The notes under the pieces are model-generated. The model saw nothing but the letters and a program-made list of their open reading frames with translations. It was not told the origin of the DNA and ran no database searches. A stretch of DNA of 64,000 nt from Bacteroidales bacterium (GTDB lineage Bacteria; Bacteroidota; Bacteroidia; Bacteroidales; JAIOZK01): assembly GCA_021740625.1 (NCBI GenBank), contig JAIOZK010000005.1, positions 62,001-126,000 on the forward strand. The letters run 5' to 3'. The translations under genes and the position numbers were made by a program. The first letter of the stretch is position 1, and each line of letters begins with the position of its first letter. Of the stretch, positions 18,767-27,338 are shown one piece after another.

Positions 18767-19348
18767 TTAACTTGCTTTTTCTGCTACTGCAAGTCCTGCT
18801 CTGAAAGCATTCAGGTTCAGTTCGATCATTTCTTTTCCTTTTGTTTTGAAAATACTTCTGATCGCATTTTCCAGTTTTTCAATTGCAAGTTCCAGGAAAG
18901 GTGCTGCTGCTCCCAGCACCACAATATTGGTTGCCCTGACACTTCCGAGGTCTTTGGCCATTTTATCTGCATCCAGGGCTACGTGTCTTGGAAGGGATTT
19001 GATTTTTTCCAGAACCTTTTCAATATCAGGATAATTGGGGATATTCACATGGGGTGCTGTATTGGTGATCAACCATCCCTCCCTCTTCAGCATGGGTAAA
19101 TATCGCAGCGATTCCATGGGTTCAACGGAAATGATCAGGTCAGCCTGTCCCTGCGGGATAAGGTCTGAAGCGATTTTTTCATCGGAGATTCTCAAATGGG
19201 ATTGTACGTCTCCACCCCTTTGGCTCATACCATGTACTTCGGCCTGCTTTAAATGCATACCATTGGCAATGGCTGCTGTACCAATTGTTGCCGCAATGGA
19301 CAGTATTCCCTGTCCCCCAACGCCTGCTAAAATGATATCTTTTTTCAT
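18767..19348 (-). CDS. iorB: Indolepyruvate:ferredoxin oxidoreductase, beta subunit
   Basis: 193 aa counted from ATG 19348 (MKKDIILAGVGGQGIL); a longer in-frame version reaches back into iorA and is rejected. The GVGGQG motif and EVHGMSQRGG mark the gamma-type domain of 2-oxoacid:ferredoxin oxidoreductases. With IorA it oxidatively decarboxylates aryl pyruvates (indolepyruvate, phenylpyruvate) to aryl-acetyl-CoA, reducing ferredoxin. It follows iorA by 13 bases and is clearly co-transcribed with it. Confidence 0.9.
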   Translation of the reverse strand: MKKDIILAGVGGQGILSIAATIGTAAIANGMHLKQAEVHGMSQRGGDVQSHLRISDEKIASDLIPQGQADLIISVEPMESLRYLPMLKREGWLITNTAPHVNIPNYPDIEKVLEKIKSLPRHVALDADKMAKDLGSVRATNIVVLGAAAPFLELAIEKLENAIRSIFKTKGKEMIELNLNAFRAGLAVAEKAS

Positions 19349-19361
19349 CTTGCGATAGTTT

Positions 19362-20981
19362 TTAACTGATGTTCGCTGTTTTGGCTTTGTGTTTCGCACG
19401 CATCCTGCGATTGAGCGTCTGTATGCATTCCCTCCGGGGAATGATAACCGAAACACCATTGTATTTCAGCTCTTCCTGAATGGCTTTCACGTTCTCGTCA
19501 TGCTGCTTCCGCAGAGGTTTCAGCACTTTGATGTGCTCTTCTTCCACACCCACGCCCATGCATATCTGCTCGATGCGACCAAGTGCTGATGACTTTTGCC
19601 CTCCCGTCATACCAACGGTTGAATTGTCGAGAATGAGAATGGTAATGGGTGTTTTGTTGTTTACCGCGTCCAGCAGTCCGGTAATTCCGGAATGCGTGAA
19701 TGTGGAATCCCCGATGGCTGCAACCGAGGGTACCAGGCCTGCTTCTGCTGCACCAATGGCCATGGTAATGGATGCGCCCATATCCACACAAGTATTGATG
19801 GCCTCCAGCGGTTCGAGTGCGCTGAGTGTATAACAACCGATGTCGGAAAACACCCTGCCTTTGGAATATCCTGAAAGAGCTTCGTTCAAAGCCATGAAAG
19901 CGTCGTGGTGTGAACAACCCTTGCATAATTTGGGAGGACGGGGTGCAACGAAATCCGGAATTTCCAGCCCTTCTTCATGCTGGAATCCCAGTGACCTGCC
20001 TACGATGTTGGGGTTTAACTCGCCATCTCTGGGGAGACTGCCATCCAGCCGGCCCCTGATCTTTTTGCCTTTGTTCAGAACGCCTTTGATCGATTCTTCA
20101 ATGATGGGATATCCGTCTTCAAGAATGAGCAATTCATCGCAGCTTTCATAAAGCTGATCGACCATTTTCAACGGCAGGGGGTACTGACCGACTTTTAATA
20201 CCGGATGAGGAACTTTCCTGTCAGGATAATTCTCCATCAGGTAATTATGGGAAATGCCACATGCAACAATACCAAGCTTTTTATCATCAGCATCAAAATA
20301 TTGATTAAAACCTGCATGTGCCGATTCCTGCTCAAATTCAGTTTGTTTGCTGAGAAGTTCTTTGTATTGTTTCCTGGCGATGACCGGCAGTAATACGAAT
20401 TGCCTCAGGTTGGAGGGTAATTTCAGTTTGTTTTGTTCTTTGCTTTCTTTCCGCACGACACCCGAACGCGAATGAGCAAGTCTGGTAGTGATCCTCAGCA
20501 GTACTGGAGTGCCCAGCTTTTCTGAAAGATCAAATCCATACCTGACCATGTCATAAGCTTCCTGCTGAGTGGAAGGTTCCAGTATCGGGATGAGGGCAAA
20601 CTTCCCGTAAAAGCGGGAGTCCTGTTCATTCTGGGAGGAATGCATGGAAGGATCATCAGCAGCAACAATGATCAAACCACCGTTTGCACCGGTAATGGCT
20701 GAATTGATAAAGCCATCGGCAGCTACATTTAGCCCGACATGTTTCATGCATACCATGGCCCTTTTGCCGGCATACGACATGCCCAGGGCTGATTCCATAG
20801 CCGTTTTCTCATTTGCTGACCAGGAAGAGCGGATTCCCTTTTCAGCGGCTTCTTTTGATTTTTGAACGTATTCGGTTATTTCTGTGGAAGGTGTTCCCGG
20901 ATAGGCATATATGCCTGATATCCCTGCATCAATAGCGCCCTGTGCCAATGCTTCGTCACCTAACAGTAGTTGTTTTTGCAT
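19362..20981 (-). CDS. iorA: Indolepyruvate:ferredoxin oxidoreductase, alpha subunit (no ferredoxin domain)
   Basis: 539 aa. The N-terminal pyrimidine-binding half begins LLLGDEALAQGAIDAGISG and includes AYPGTPSTEITEY; the TPP-binding half has KLCKGCSHHDAF, GDSTFTHSGITGLLDAV and DNSTVGMTGGQ. Archaeal and many bacterial IorA proteins are longer and end in a ferredoxin-like domain with two 4Fe-4S clusters. This one ends at CIQTLNRRMRAKHKAK without the Cys-rich motifs, so a separate ferredoxin must pass electrons. It is first in the iorAB operon, with a -7 box at 21024-21031. Confidence 0.9.
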   Translation of the reverse strand: MQKQLLLGDEALAQGAIDAGISGIYAYPGTPSTEITEYVQKSKEAAEKGIRSSWSANEKTAMESALGMSYAGKRAMVCMKHVGLNVAADGFINSAITGANGGLIIVAADDPSMHSSQNEQDSRFYGKFALIPILEPSTQQEAYDMVRYGFDLSEKLGTPVLLRITTRLAHSRSGVVRKESKEQNKLKLPSNLRQFVLLPVIARKQYKELLSKQTEFEQESAHAGFNQYFDADDKKLGIVACGISHNYLMENYPDRKVPHPVLKVGQYPLPLKMVDQLYESCDELLILEDGYPIIEESIKGVLNKGKKIRGRLDGSLPRDGELNPNIVGRSLGFQHEEGLEIPDFVAPRPPKLCKGCSHHDAFMALNEALSGYSKGRVFSDIGCYTLSALEPLEAINTCVDMGASITMAIGAAEAGLVPSVAAIGDSTFTHSGITGLLDAVNNKTPITILILDNSTVGMTGGQKSSALGRIEQICMGVGVEEEHIKVLKPLRKQHDENVKAIQEELKYNGVSVIIPRRECIQTLNRRMRAKHKAKTANIS

Positions 20982-21023
20982 TTCAATCGAGTTTGAAATA
21001 ATTAGATAAGCTTGATTTCAATG

Positions 21024-21031
21024 CAAAGCTA
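21024..21031 (-). promoter_or_regulatory. -7 box (TAnnTTTG) for iorAB
   Basis: Plus-strand CAAAGCTA reads TAGCTTTG on the minus strand, 42 bp upstream of the iorA start. No -33 TTTG at the expected spacing. Confidence 0.4.
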
Positions 21032-21128
21032 AGGAAAATAAGTAATTTGGGTGCATGAATTCTTTAACTAAATTGCTTCTAAATAAAACCGGCGCTTCGG
21101 CTTATTTGTTGTAATTTAGCGACTTTAT

Positions 21129-21707
21129 ATGAATTTTCTTGCACACTTGTATCTTTCCCCGCAAAATGAAAAGATCATGCTGGGTAATTTTTTCGCGGAT
21201 GCTGTTAAAGGGAAAGCCTTCAATAAGTTTGAGGCCGACATCCGGCGGGGAATCATTTTACACAGGAATATTGATGATTATACCGATCATCATCCTGTGT
21301 TTGTGCGGAGTGCCAAACTTTTGCAGCCCAACTACAGAAAATATTCAAAAGTGATCGTGGATATATATTATGATCACTTTCTTGCCAGATACTGGAATGA
21401 CTATTCTGAAAGGGATATTACCGATTTCGTCCTTTACGTTTACCGCTTGCTGGCCAGAAATTATTCATTACTTCCCGCAAGATCCAGGCGGATACTTCCC
21501 TTTATGATCGCCCAGAACTGGCTGGCCGGATATGCAAACCTGAAAGACATGGAAAGAGTTTTCAGGGGGATGTCCAGAAGGACAGGTTATAAGTCGGGTA
21601 TGGAATATGCAGTTGTCGACCTGAAAAAGCATTATGACTTCTTTCTCAATGATTTCAGGGAGTTCTTCCCCGAGTTGATCAGATTTGTGAAGCATCTGAA
21701 GTATTAA
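21129..21707 (+). CDS. ACP phosphodiesterase-like protein (AcpH/DUF479)
   Basis: 192 aa. It begins MNFLAHLYLSPQNEKIMLGNFFADAVKG, matching the start of AcpH, and has the HD-like metal residues in RRGIILHRNIDDYTDHHPVF plus YYDHFLARYW. The family includes E. coli AcpH, which removes 4'-phosphopantetheine from holo-acyl-carrier protein; whether this protein does the same is inferred from family only. Cytosolic, no membrane segments. The histidine kinase gene follows but has its own promoter-like site. Confidence 0.82.
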   Translation: MNFLAHLYLSPQNEKIMLGNFFADAVKGKAFNKFEADIRRGIILHRNIDDYTDHHPVFVRSAKLLQPNYRKYSKVIVDIYYDHFLARYWNDYSERDITDFVLYVYRLLARNYSLLPARSRRILPFMIAQNWLAGYANLKDMERVFRGMSRRTGYKSGMEYAVVDLKKHYDFFLNDFREFFPELIRFVKHLKY

Positions 21708-21715
21708 TATATTTG
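21708..21715 (+). promoter_or_regulatory. -7 box (TAnnTTTG) that fixes the kinase start
   Basis: TATATTTG is placed so that transcription would begin near 21722. This is downstream of the TTG at 21713 and just upstream of ATG 21737, so it favours the ATG as the kinase start. Confidence 0.45.
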
Positions 21716-21736
21716 TATCAACAAGCTGTATGCGAA

Positions 21737-22966
21737 ATGAATGAAATCCTACAATTGCTGAAGAAGGCTGAAATGTTTTCCGCCATGCGGGATGAAGTGC
21801 TTGAGAAACTTTCGAAGGTGGTCATCAGGTCAAAAGTGAAAGCGGGTGTCAATATCATCAAAAAGAGTACGAAAGGAAAATCCATGTATATCATCGCCGA
21901 AGGGACGGTGAGGGTGCATGATGGCAACCATGTACTGACCCGTTTGAAGGAAGGGGATGTATTCGGGGAATATGCCCTCCTGGATGAAGAAAAGCGTTCC
22001 GCTTCCGTTACTGCCGATACCACAACCTTAACTTATCAATTGCAGCAGGAGGATTTCTATCAGCTCATGTCCTCAAATACAAACTTTTTGAATGGTGTAC
22101 TGAAGGTGCTAATCAAAAGGTTGCGCGAGCGGAACGAACTGGAGGAAAAACTGGCCAGAAGCTACAAAAAGATACACAAACAGAAACTGGAAATCGAGGA
22201 ACAACACGAAAACATCAAGGAGCAAAAACAACAACTTGAACAACATAATTTCGATCTGCTTAAGTTGAATGAGGAGAAAAACCAGATCATGAGCGTGGTA
22301 ATCCATGGTTTGAAGAATCCATTGACCAGCAGTTTGTGCATGGCCGACATGCTGAGCAGGAAAGAAACGGAGGAGAAGGAACAGGAGAAGGAACAAATCG
22401 AGCTGATCTGCAAATCGTTGCGCAGGATGAACTCCATGATCAACCAGATGCTTGATATCAATACCATTGAATCCAAGAAGATCAGGCTGAACTTTGAAAA
22501 GATATATATTTCGCAAGTGGTCAGGGATGTGGTGAAGAATTTTAAACCTTTTATCGATCAGAAAAAACTGCAGGTTGAATTAAAACTCCAGGCAATATCT
22601 GCAAAACTGAATGAGGTATATTTATTCCAGATCATCGACAATTTGGTTTCCAATGCCGTGAATTATTCACCGGAAGGAGGAGGAATAAGGATTTCACTGT
22701 TTGAAGAAGGGCCGTATGCGCGGCTGGAAATTGTGGATGAGGGACCCGGTATACCTTCCGATCAGCTTGAAAAGATTTTTCATAAATATCACCGCCAGAG
22801 CACTAAACTGATCGATACCAATGAACAGAGTGGCCTGGGTCTGGCGATCGTGAAGAAATACGTTGAGGCCATGAAGGGTGAGGTTTGGTGCGAAAGTGAA
22901 GAAGGCAAGGGAGCCAGATTCATCGTCAGGTTCAGGCAGTTCATAGAAACACCCGATCACGCATAA
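21737..22966 (+). CDS. Soluble histidine kinase with N-terminal cyclic-nucleotide-binding domain
   Basis: 409 aa counted from ATG 21737. Residues 10-125 form a cNMP-binding domain with a phosphate-binding cassette FGEYALLDEEKRSASV, including the Glu and Arg that contact cAMP or cGMP in CRP-type proteins. A charged coiled coil (about 130-185) leads to the phospho-acceptor helix with His190 (VVIHGLKNPLT), then the ATPase domain with Asn in DNLVSNAVNY, VDEGPGIP and SGLGLAIVKKYVEAM. There is no membrane segment, so the kinase senses a cytosolic signal. No response regulator is adjacent. Its last ten bases overlap the convergent yjbQ gene. Confidence 0.88.
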   Translation: MNEILQLLKKAEMFSAMRDEVLEKLSKVVIRSKVKAGVNIIKKSTKGKSMYIIAEGTVRVHDGNHVLTRLKEGDVFGEYALLDEEKRSASVTADTTTLTYQLQQEDFYQLMSSNTNFLNGVLKVLIKRLRERNELEEKLARSYKKIHKQKLEIEEQHENIKEQKQQLEQHNFDLLKLNEEKNQIMSVVIHGLKNPLTSSLCMADMLSRKETEEKEQEKEQIELICKSLRRMNSMINQMLDINTIESKKIRLNFEKIYISQVVRDVVKNFKPFIDQKKLQVELKLQAISAKLNEVYLFQIIDNLVSNAVNYSPEGGGIRISLFEEGPYARLEIVDEGPGIPSDQLEKIFHKYHRQSTKLIDTNEQSGLGLAIVKKYVEAMKGEVWCESEEGKGARFIVRFRQFIETPDHA

Positions 22967-23367
22967 ATTGTTGCCACAAATTTTCTGCTTCCCCCATGCT
23001 TCCTGAATTCACATAGATAAATACCCTGCCATGTCCCCAGGTTTAATCTTCCATTGCTGATGGGAATGCTGACAGAATAATCCATCAGGCTTGTTTTGAT
23101 GTGAGCTGGCATGTCATCAGGTCCTTCTGCAGTATGAGTATAATCCGGGTCATTTTCTGGTACGATCTTGTTCAGAATTGTTTCAAAATCATCCCGCACC
23201 GAAGGATCTGCATTTTCGTTGATGGTAAGCGCTGCCGAGGTATGTTTGATGAATAGATGCAAAATGCCCTGATCGGGAAGCTCTCCAATCCTCTCCAGGA
23301 TCAGATCATCCACCAGGTGAAAACCCCTTGGAAAAGAAGGCAGGCTGATTTCCATCTGCTTGATCAT
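22957..23367 (-). CDS. yjbQ: YjbQ-family protein (secondary thiamine-phosphate synthase enzyme family)
   Basis: 136 aa, the usual length of the UPF0047/YjbQ family. It shows HLFIKHTSAALTINENADPSV, the central DYTHTAEGPDDMPAHIK block with clustered His and Asp, and WQGIYLCEFRKHG near the end. Family members have weak thiamine-phosphate synthase activity, but their physiological role is unsettled. It follows the citrate synthase gene by 30 bases on the same strand and overlaps the kinase 3' end by ten bases. Confidence 0.88.
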   Translation of the reverse strand: MIKQMEISLPSFPRGFHLVDDLILERIGELPDQGILHLFIKHTSAALTINENADPSVRDDFETILNKIVPENDPDYTHTAEGPDDMPAHIKTSLMDYSVSIPISNGRLNLGTWQGIYLCEFRKHGGSRKFVATIYA

Positions 23368-23397
23368 AAAAAATGTCGGTTTTAGTTCTTTCCTGTT

Positions 23398-24726
23398 TTA
23401 ACTTGTTCTTTTTGCTCCGAGTCTTTTGATCCCGGCAATATCTTCCAGCATATCCGTTGTGATGGATTTTGGTCTTTCCAGCGGATAAAGCAGGGCCCTG
23501 TCCCAGATCACATTGGCCGAAATTCCGATGGCTCTGCCAATACCGAACAATACAGTATAAAAATCATATTCGCGCACACCATAATGCCACTGGATAACTC
23601 CAGATTGTGCATCAACATTGGGCCAGGGATTTTTTGCATGTCCGTGTTCCTTGAGTATGGGAGGAACCACCTTGTAGAGAATGTCAACATATTTGAAAAT
23701 GGGATCCTCTTTGAGATGATTCAGGCTGAATTCGCGCTGCAACAAATAGCGCGGGTCTGTCTTGCGCAACACGGCATGCCCGAAACCCGGAATGATCTGC
23801 CCGCTGTTGAGCGTATCCCAGACAAATTGTTTCATTTCGTCTTCTGTGGGTGTTTCGCCTCCCATTTTGTCCATGAGGTCATGCAGCCAGCGTAAAACCT
23901 CCTGGTTGGCAAGCCCGTGCAAAGGACCGGCAAGCCCATTGATCATGGCAGAGATCGAGAGGTAAATATCCGAGAGGGAACTGGCGACCAGATGACCGGT
24001 ATGTGCGCTTACATTCCCGCTTTCATGGTCGCTGTGCAGGATGAAGTGCATCCTGGATACATCATCATAGGGTTTGTTTTTTCCCATCATGAAAGCAAAA
24101 TTGCCACCCATGTCAAGGTTGGGGTTCGATTGTATTCGCTTTCCATCACGGTATAGCTTGGCGTATATATAAGTAGCGATTTCTGGTAATTTGGCAAGCA
24201 GGTTCATGGAATCCTCATACGTCGGTTCCCAAAAATCCATCTTGTTGATGCCCGCATCGTACTTTTTGCTAAAAAAGGATTCACGGTGCATGGTCAGTAT
24301 GGCAGACGAAAAAATGGTCATGGGATGACTGCAACAGGGAAATGCATCGATTACTTCATACACATACCTGGGCAGGATACGCCTTCTCGAAAATTCATCA
24401 ACCAGATCGGCCACCTGGTTTTCGGTTGGCATGTCACCGGTTAGCAAAAGATAAAACAATCCTTCCACATAAGGGATTTCAGCGTTTTTGGGTTTGGGAA
24501 GTTTTTCAAAGACTTCCTTCAGGGTATATCCCCTGTAGCGGATACCCTCATTGGGATCAAGATAAGAGATGTCTGTTACCAGGCATTTCAAACCCCGCAT
24601 GCCGCCGAGTATTTTTCCAATGGTTACCTGGTCAACGACAACATCCTTGTATTTGGCGTTGAGCTTATCAGTCCTTTTTCTTTGTTCCTGAATTTTTTCG
24701 TAGAGCGTTTCTTTTAAACTTGCCAT
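23398..24726 (-). CDS. gltA: Citrate synthase (eukaryotic-type subgroup)
   Basis: 442 aa; condenses oxaloacetate with acetyl-CoA to citrate. The N-terminus (LKETLYEKIQEQRKR) and the block VTDISYLDPNEGIRYRGYTL match the mitochondrial-like type of the enzyme. Catalytic regions are visible: NGLAGPLHGLANQEVLRWL (His), GFGHAVLRKTDPR (His and Arg) and the late Asp region NVDAQSGVIQWHYG. It lies 53 bases downstream of isocitrate dehydrogenase on the same strand, so the pair supplies the oxidative branch from acetyl-CoA to 2-oxoglutarate. The aconitase gene is not in this window. Confidence 0.95.
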   Translation of the reverse strand: MASLKETLYEKIQEQRKRTDKLNAKYKDVVVDQVTIGKILGGMRGLKCLVTDISYLDPNEGIRYRGYTLKEVFEKLPKPKNAEIPYVEGLFYLLLTGDMPTENQVADLVDEFSRRRILPRYVYEVIDAFPCCSHPMTIFSSAILTMHRESFFSKKYDAGINKMDFWEPTYEDSMNLLAKLPEIATYIYAKLYRDGKRIQSNPNLDMGGNFAFMMGKNKPYDDVSRMHFILHSDHESGNVSAHTGHLVASSLSDIYLSISAMINGLAGPLHGLANQEVLRWLHDLMDKMGGETPTEDEMKQFVWDTLNSGQIIPGFGHAVLRKTDPRYLLQREFSLNHLKEDPIFKYVDILYKVVPPILKEHGHAKNPWPNVDAQSGVIQWHYGVREYDFYTVLFGIGRAIGISANVIWDRALLYPLERPKSITTDMLEDIAGIKRLGAKRTS

Positions 24727-24779
24727 GTATTTGATTTAATAGATATTTCAATAAGATTCCTTTAAAGATATAAAAAAAT

Positions 24780-26147
24780 TTACATATTTTCTATGATGGC
24801 TGATGCAAATTCGGAGCACTTCAGCAATTCTGCATCTTCCATCAACCTGTGGTAATCGTAGGTAACTTTTTTGCGGGCGATGGTTTTTTCTATCCCATCC
24901 CAGATCATATCGTGGGCTTCCTGCCACCCCATGTATTTAAACATCATGCTTCCTGAAAGGATGACTGAACTTGGATTCACCTTGTCGAGCCCTGCATATT
25001 TGGGCGCTGTTCCATGGGTGGCCTCAAAAATGGCGTGACCGCTCTCATAGTTGATGTTGGCCCCCGGTGCTGTTCCGATTCCACCGATCTGTGCTGCAAG
25101 GGCATCTGAAAGATAATCCCCGTTCAGGTTCATGGTAGCGATCACATCAAATTCGCTGGCCCTGGTCAGTACTTGTTGCAAGGCAATATCCGCAATAGCA
25201 TCTTTGATCAGGAGTTTTTCTTTCCACTGTCCTTTGCCATGCGTGGACATCAGTTTCAGCGCTTCCTCAACTTCTGTATTGATGTCTTGTTTCTGCGATT
25301 GCGTCATCATATGATAACCCGGTTCAATTTTTCCGGCATTCTCTTCCGTGCTCAGGCCGGGATTGCGGTCTTTGTTGTCGATGATCCAGCTTTCGCGTTC
25401 GGTAATAACTTCTGACCTGAATTCTTCTTTGGCCAGTTCGTATCCCCAGTTTTTGAATGCACCTTCGGTAAACTTCATGATATTTCCTTTGTGTACAAGG
25501 GTTACCGACTTCCTTTTTTCCAGGAGTGCGTAGTTAATAGCCGCCCTTACAAGTCTTTTGGAGCCTTCCTCCGAAATGGGTTTGATTCCGATACCCGAAG
25601 TTTCCGGGAAACGGATTTTTCTGACATCCATTTCATTTTCAAGAAAGTCAATCATTTTCCTGACACCATCCGAGCCTTTCTTCCATTCAATCCCTGCATA
25701 AATATCTTCTGTGTTTTCACGAAAGATTACCATATCAACATTTTCTGGTTTTTTGACCGGTGAAGGCGTACCCGTGATATACTTGACGGGACGCAGGCAA
25801 ACATAAAGATCGAGGTTTTGCCTCAAGGCCACATTCAGGGATCTGATCCCACCGCCCACCGGTGTAGTCAGTGGTCCTTTGATTCCAACCAGATATTCCC
25901 GGAAAGTATCCAGTGTTTTGGCCGGCAGCCATTCACCTGTTTTGTTAAAGGCATTTTCTCCGGCCAGCGTTTCCAGCCAGTGAATCTTTCGCTTGCCATT
26001 GTATGCCTTTTCGACGGCTGCATCAAACACGCGCCTGGATGCCCGCCATATATCCGGACCTGTTCCGTCACCTTCAATAAAAGGAATCATGGGTTGATCC
26101 GGTACCAAGAGCTTTCCTTCTTTTTTTATTATTTTTTGTCCTTCCAT
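24780..26147 (-). CDS. icd: NADP-dependent isocitrate dehydrogenase
   Basis: 455 aa; oxidatively decarboxylates isocitrate to 2-oxoglutarate. It follows the E. coli Icd pattern: [14 protein letters not shown] at the N-terminus, [13 protein letters not shown] with the substrate-binding Ser that AceK phosphorylates in E. coli, [12 protein letters not shown], and [15 protein letters not shown], whose Lys-Tyr pair marks NADP specificity. It is the first gene of an icd-gltA-yjbQ run. A near-consensus -7 box (CAAAGATT) lies at about 26194, one base off the motif. Confidence 0.96.
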   Translation of the reverse strand: MEGQKIIKKEGKLLVPDQPMIPFIEGDGTGPDIWRASRRVFDAAVEKAYNGKRKIHWLETLAGENAFNKTGEWLPAKTLDTFREYLVGIKGPLTTPVGGGIRSLNVALRQNLDLYVCLRPVKYITGTPSPVKKPENVDMVIFRENTEDIYAGIEWKKGSDGVRKMIDFLENEMDVRKIRFPETSGIGIKPISEEGSKRLVRAAINYALLEKRKSVTLVHKGNIMKFTEGAFKNWGYELAKEEFRSEVITERESWIIDNKDRNPGLSTEENAGKIEPGYHMMTQSQKQDINTEVEEALKLMSTHGKGQWKEKLLIKDAIADIALQQVLTRASEFDVIATMNLNGDYLSDALAAQIGGIGTAPGANINYESGHAIFEATHGTAPKYAGLDKVNPSSVILSGSMMFKYMGWQEAHDMIWDGIEKTIARKKVTYDYHRLMEDAELLKCSEFASAIIENM

Positions 26148-26311
26148 GTGAAAAATTTTCTATGTTAATTTTTTTTGGGAGCATAAAAGTACAAAGATTT
26201 AACATATCAAGATATATTCATCTGTTAAAATTGTGTTATTTGTATTTTTATCTAAATACTGAAAAGGGTTTATTTACAACAATTTCAGAGAGAAATTGTT
26301 TAGGTTAGTGC

Positions 26312-26719
26312 ATGGGAAAAATGGATAAAGCAGTTATTTTTATTGATGGTTATTGCAATCTTTGTAACGGACTGCTCAGGAAAGTCTTAAAGGCGGATAA
26401 AAGGAACATTTTCAGATTTTCTTCCATCCAGGGAGAAACCTATCATGAACTGGCAAAGCGGGAAAAAGTTCCAAGGAATATGGATACAGTCGTTCTTTAC
26501 GACGAAGGCAGGGTATTCCTAAAAAGTAAAGCAGTTTTTGAGATTGCTTCCAGGCTGGGAGGCCTCTACAAAATATTGCTTGTTTTCAGGGTATTGCCAA
26601 AAGCACTCAATGATAATCTTTATGACCTGGTGGCCCGATTGCGATACCGTGTATTCGGCAAAAGAAATCATTGTGAATTGCAGGCGGGTCCGGCACTGCG
26701 GGATAAATTCCTGGATTGA
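26312..26719 (+). CDS. DCC-family thiol-disulfide oxidoreductase (DUF393)
   Basis: 135 aa. The family signature D-G-x-C-x-x-C appears as IDGYCNLCNG at residues 12-21, followed by FRFSSIQGE and a C-terminal basic region with RLRYRVFGKR. Family members have a predicted thioredoxin-like fold; their substrates are unknown. An ATG three codons in (MDKAVIF) is an alternative start. It stands alone, ahead of the pspC gene by 73 bases. Confidence 0.85.
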   Translation: MGKMDKAVIFIDGYCNLCNGLLRKVLKADKRNIFRFSSIQGETYHELAKREKVPRNMDTVVLYDEGRVFLKSKAVFEIASRLGGLYKILLVFRVLPKALNDNLYDLVARLRYRVFGKRNHCELQAGPALRDKFLD

Positions 26720-26762
26720 CAATACACTTTTTCAACTTTTATTATTTAAGGTGTTTTTATCT

Positions 26763-26770
26763 TATCTTTG
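26763..26770 (+). promoter_or_regulatory. -7 box (TAnnTTTG) for the pspC operon
   Basis: TATCTTTG lies 22 bp upstream of the ATG at 26793, an exact match. It would serve the PspC, LiaF-like and possibly DnaJ-like genes. Confidence 0.45.
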
Positions 26771-26792
26771 TTAGAAATCAAATCTTGAGTTT

Positions 26793-27323
26793 ATGGAAGA
26801 AAGACGAGGTTTATACAGAAGTCGCACCGACTCTGTGATTGGTGGTATTGCAGGTGGCATTGCCAATTACCTGAATACCGATCCCACCATAATTCGCATC
26901 CTGTTTGTATTGCTGGCGATATTCGGGGGTGGGGGTGTTTTGATCTATATTATCCTTTGGATCGCCGTTCCGATAGAACCGGCCTATTCATATCATAATA
27001 TGCAGCAGGATCAAAAAGATGGTGCGAAAGCAAAACAAAATACAACTGCCTGGGATCGGGATAAAAACTCAACAGTTTTCCCGAAAAAACAAGACGGCAG
27101 TCTTATTGCCGGTTTGGCTCTGATCGCGGTAGGCGTGATTTTTCTGGTCGACCGTTTTGTGCCGCGCATTGATTTTGAAGATCTCTGGCCAATCATTTTG
27201 CTGGTGGCCGGGATTGCCCTGATCAGGATCAGTTATACAAGCAAAAAAGACAAAGGTTATTCAGGGACTGAAAACGAACAGACTGAAAGCCGGCAGGAAG
27301 ATCAACAAAGTGATAACAAATAA
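26793..27323 (+). CDS. PspC-domain membrane protein
   Basis: 176 aa. Residues 5-58 are a PspC domain (RSRTDSVIGGIAGGIANYL, then the glycine-rich GGGGVLIYIILWIAVP membrane helix). A second hydrophobic pair at about 105-150 (LIAGLALIAVGVIFLVDRF, DLWPIILLVAGIALI) resembles the LiaI/DUF5668 module of the next gene. PspC proteins sense or respond to inner-membrane stress. The gene is followed after 15 bases by a LiaF-like gene, so the pair looks like an envelope-stress unit. Confidence 0.87.
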   Translation: MEERRGLYRSRTDSVIGGIAGGIANYLNTDPTIIRILFVLLAIFGGGGVLIYIILWIAVPIEPAYSYHNMQQDQKDGAKAKQNTTAWDRDKNSTVFPKKQDGSLIAGLALIAVGVIFLVDRFVPRIDFEDLWPIILLVAGIALIRISYTSKKDKGYSGTENEQTESRQEDQQSDNK

Positions 27324-27338
27324 CAAAAAAGCATTAAA

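Noticed and set aside
19349-19459. Extended N-terminus of iorB
   Set aside because: It would overlap iorA by almost 100 bases and add residues not seen in the family.
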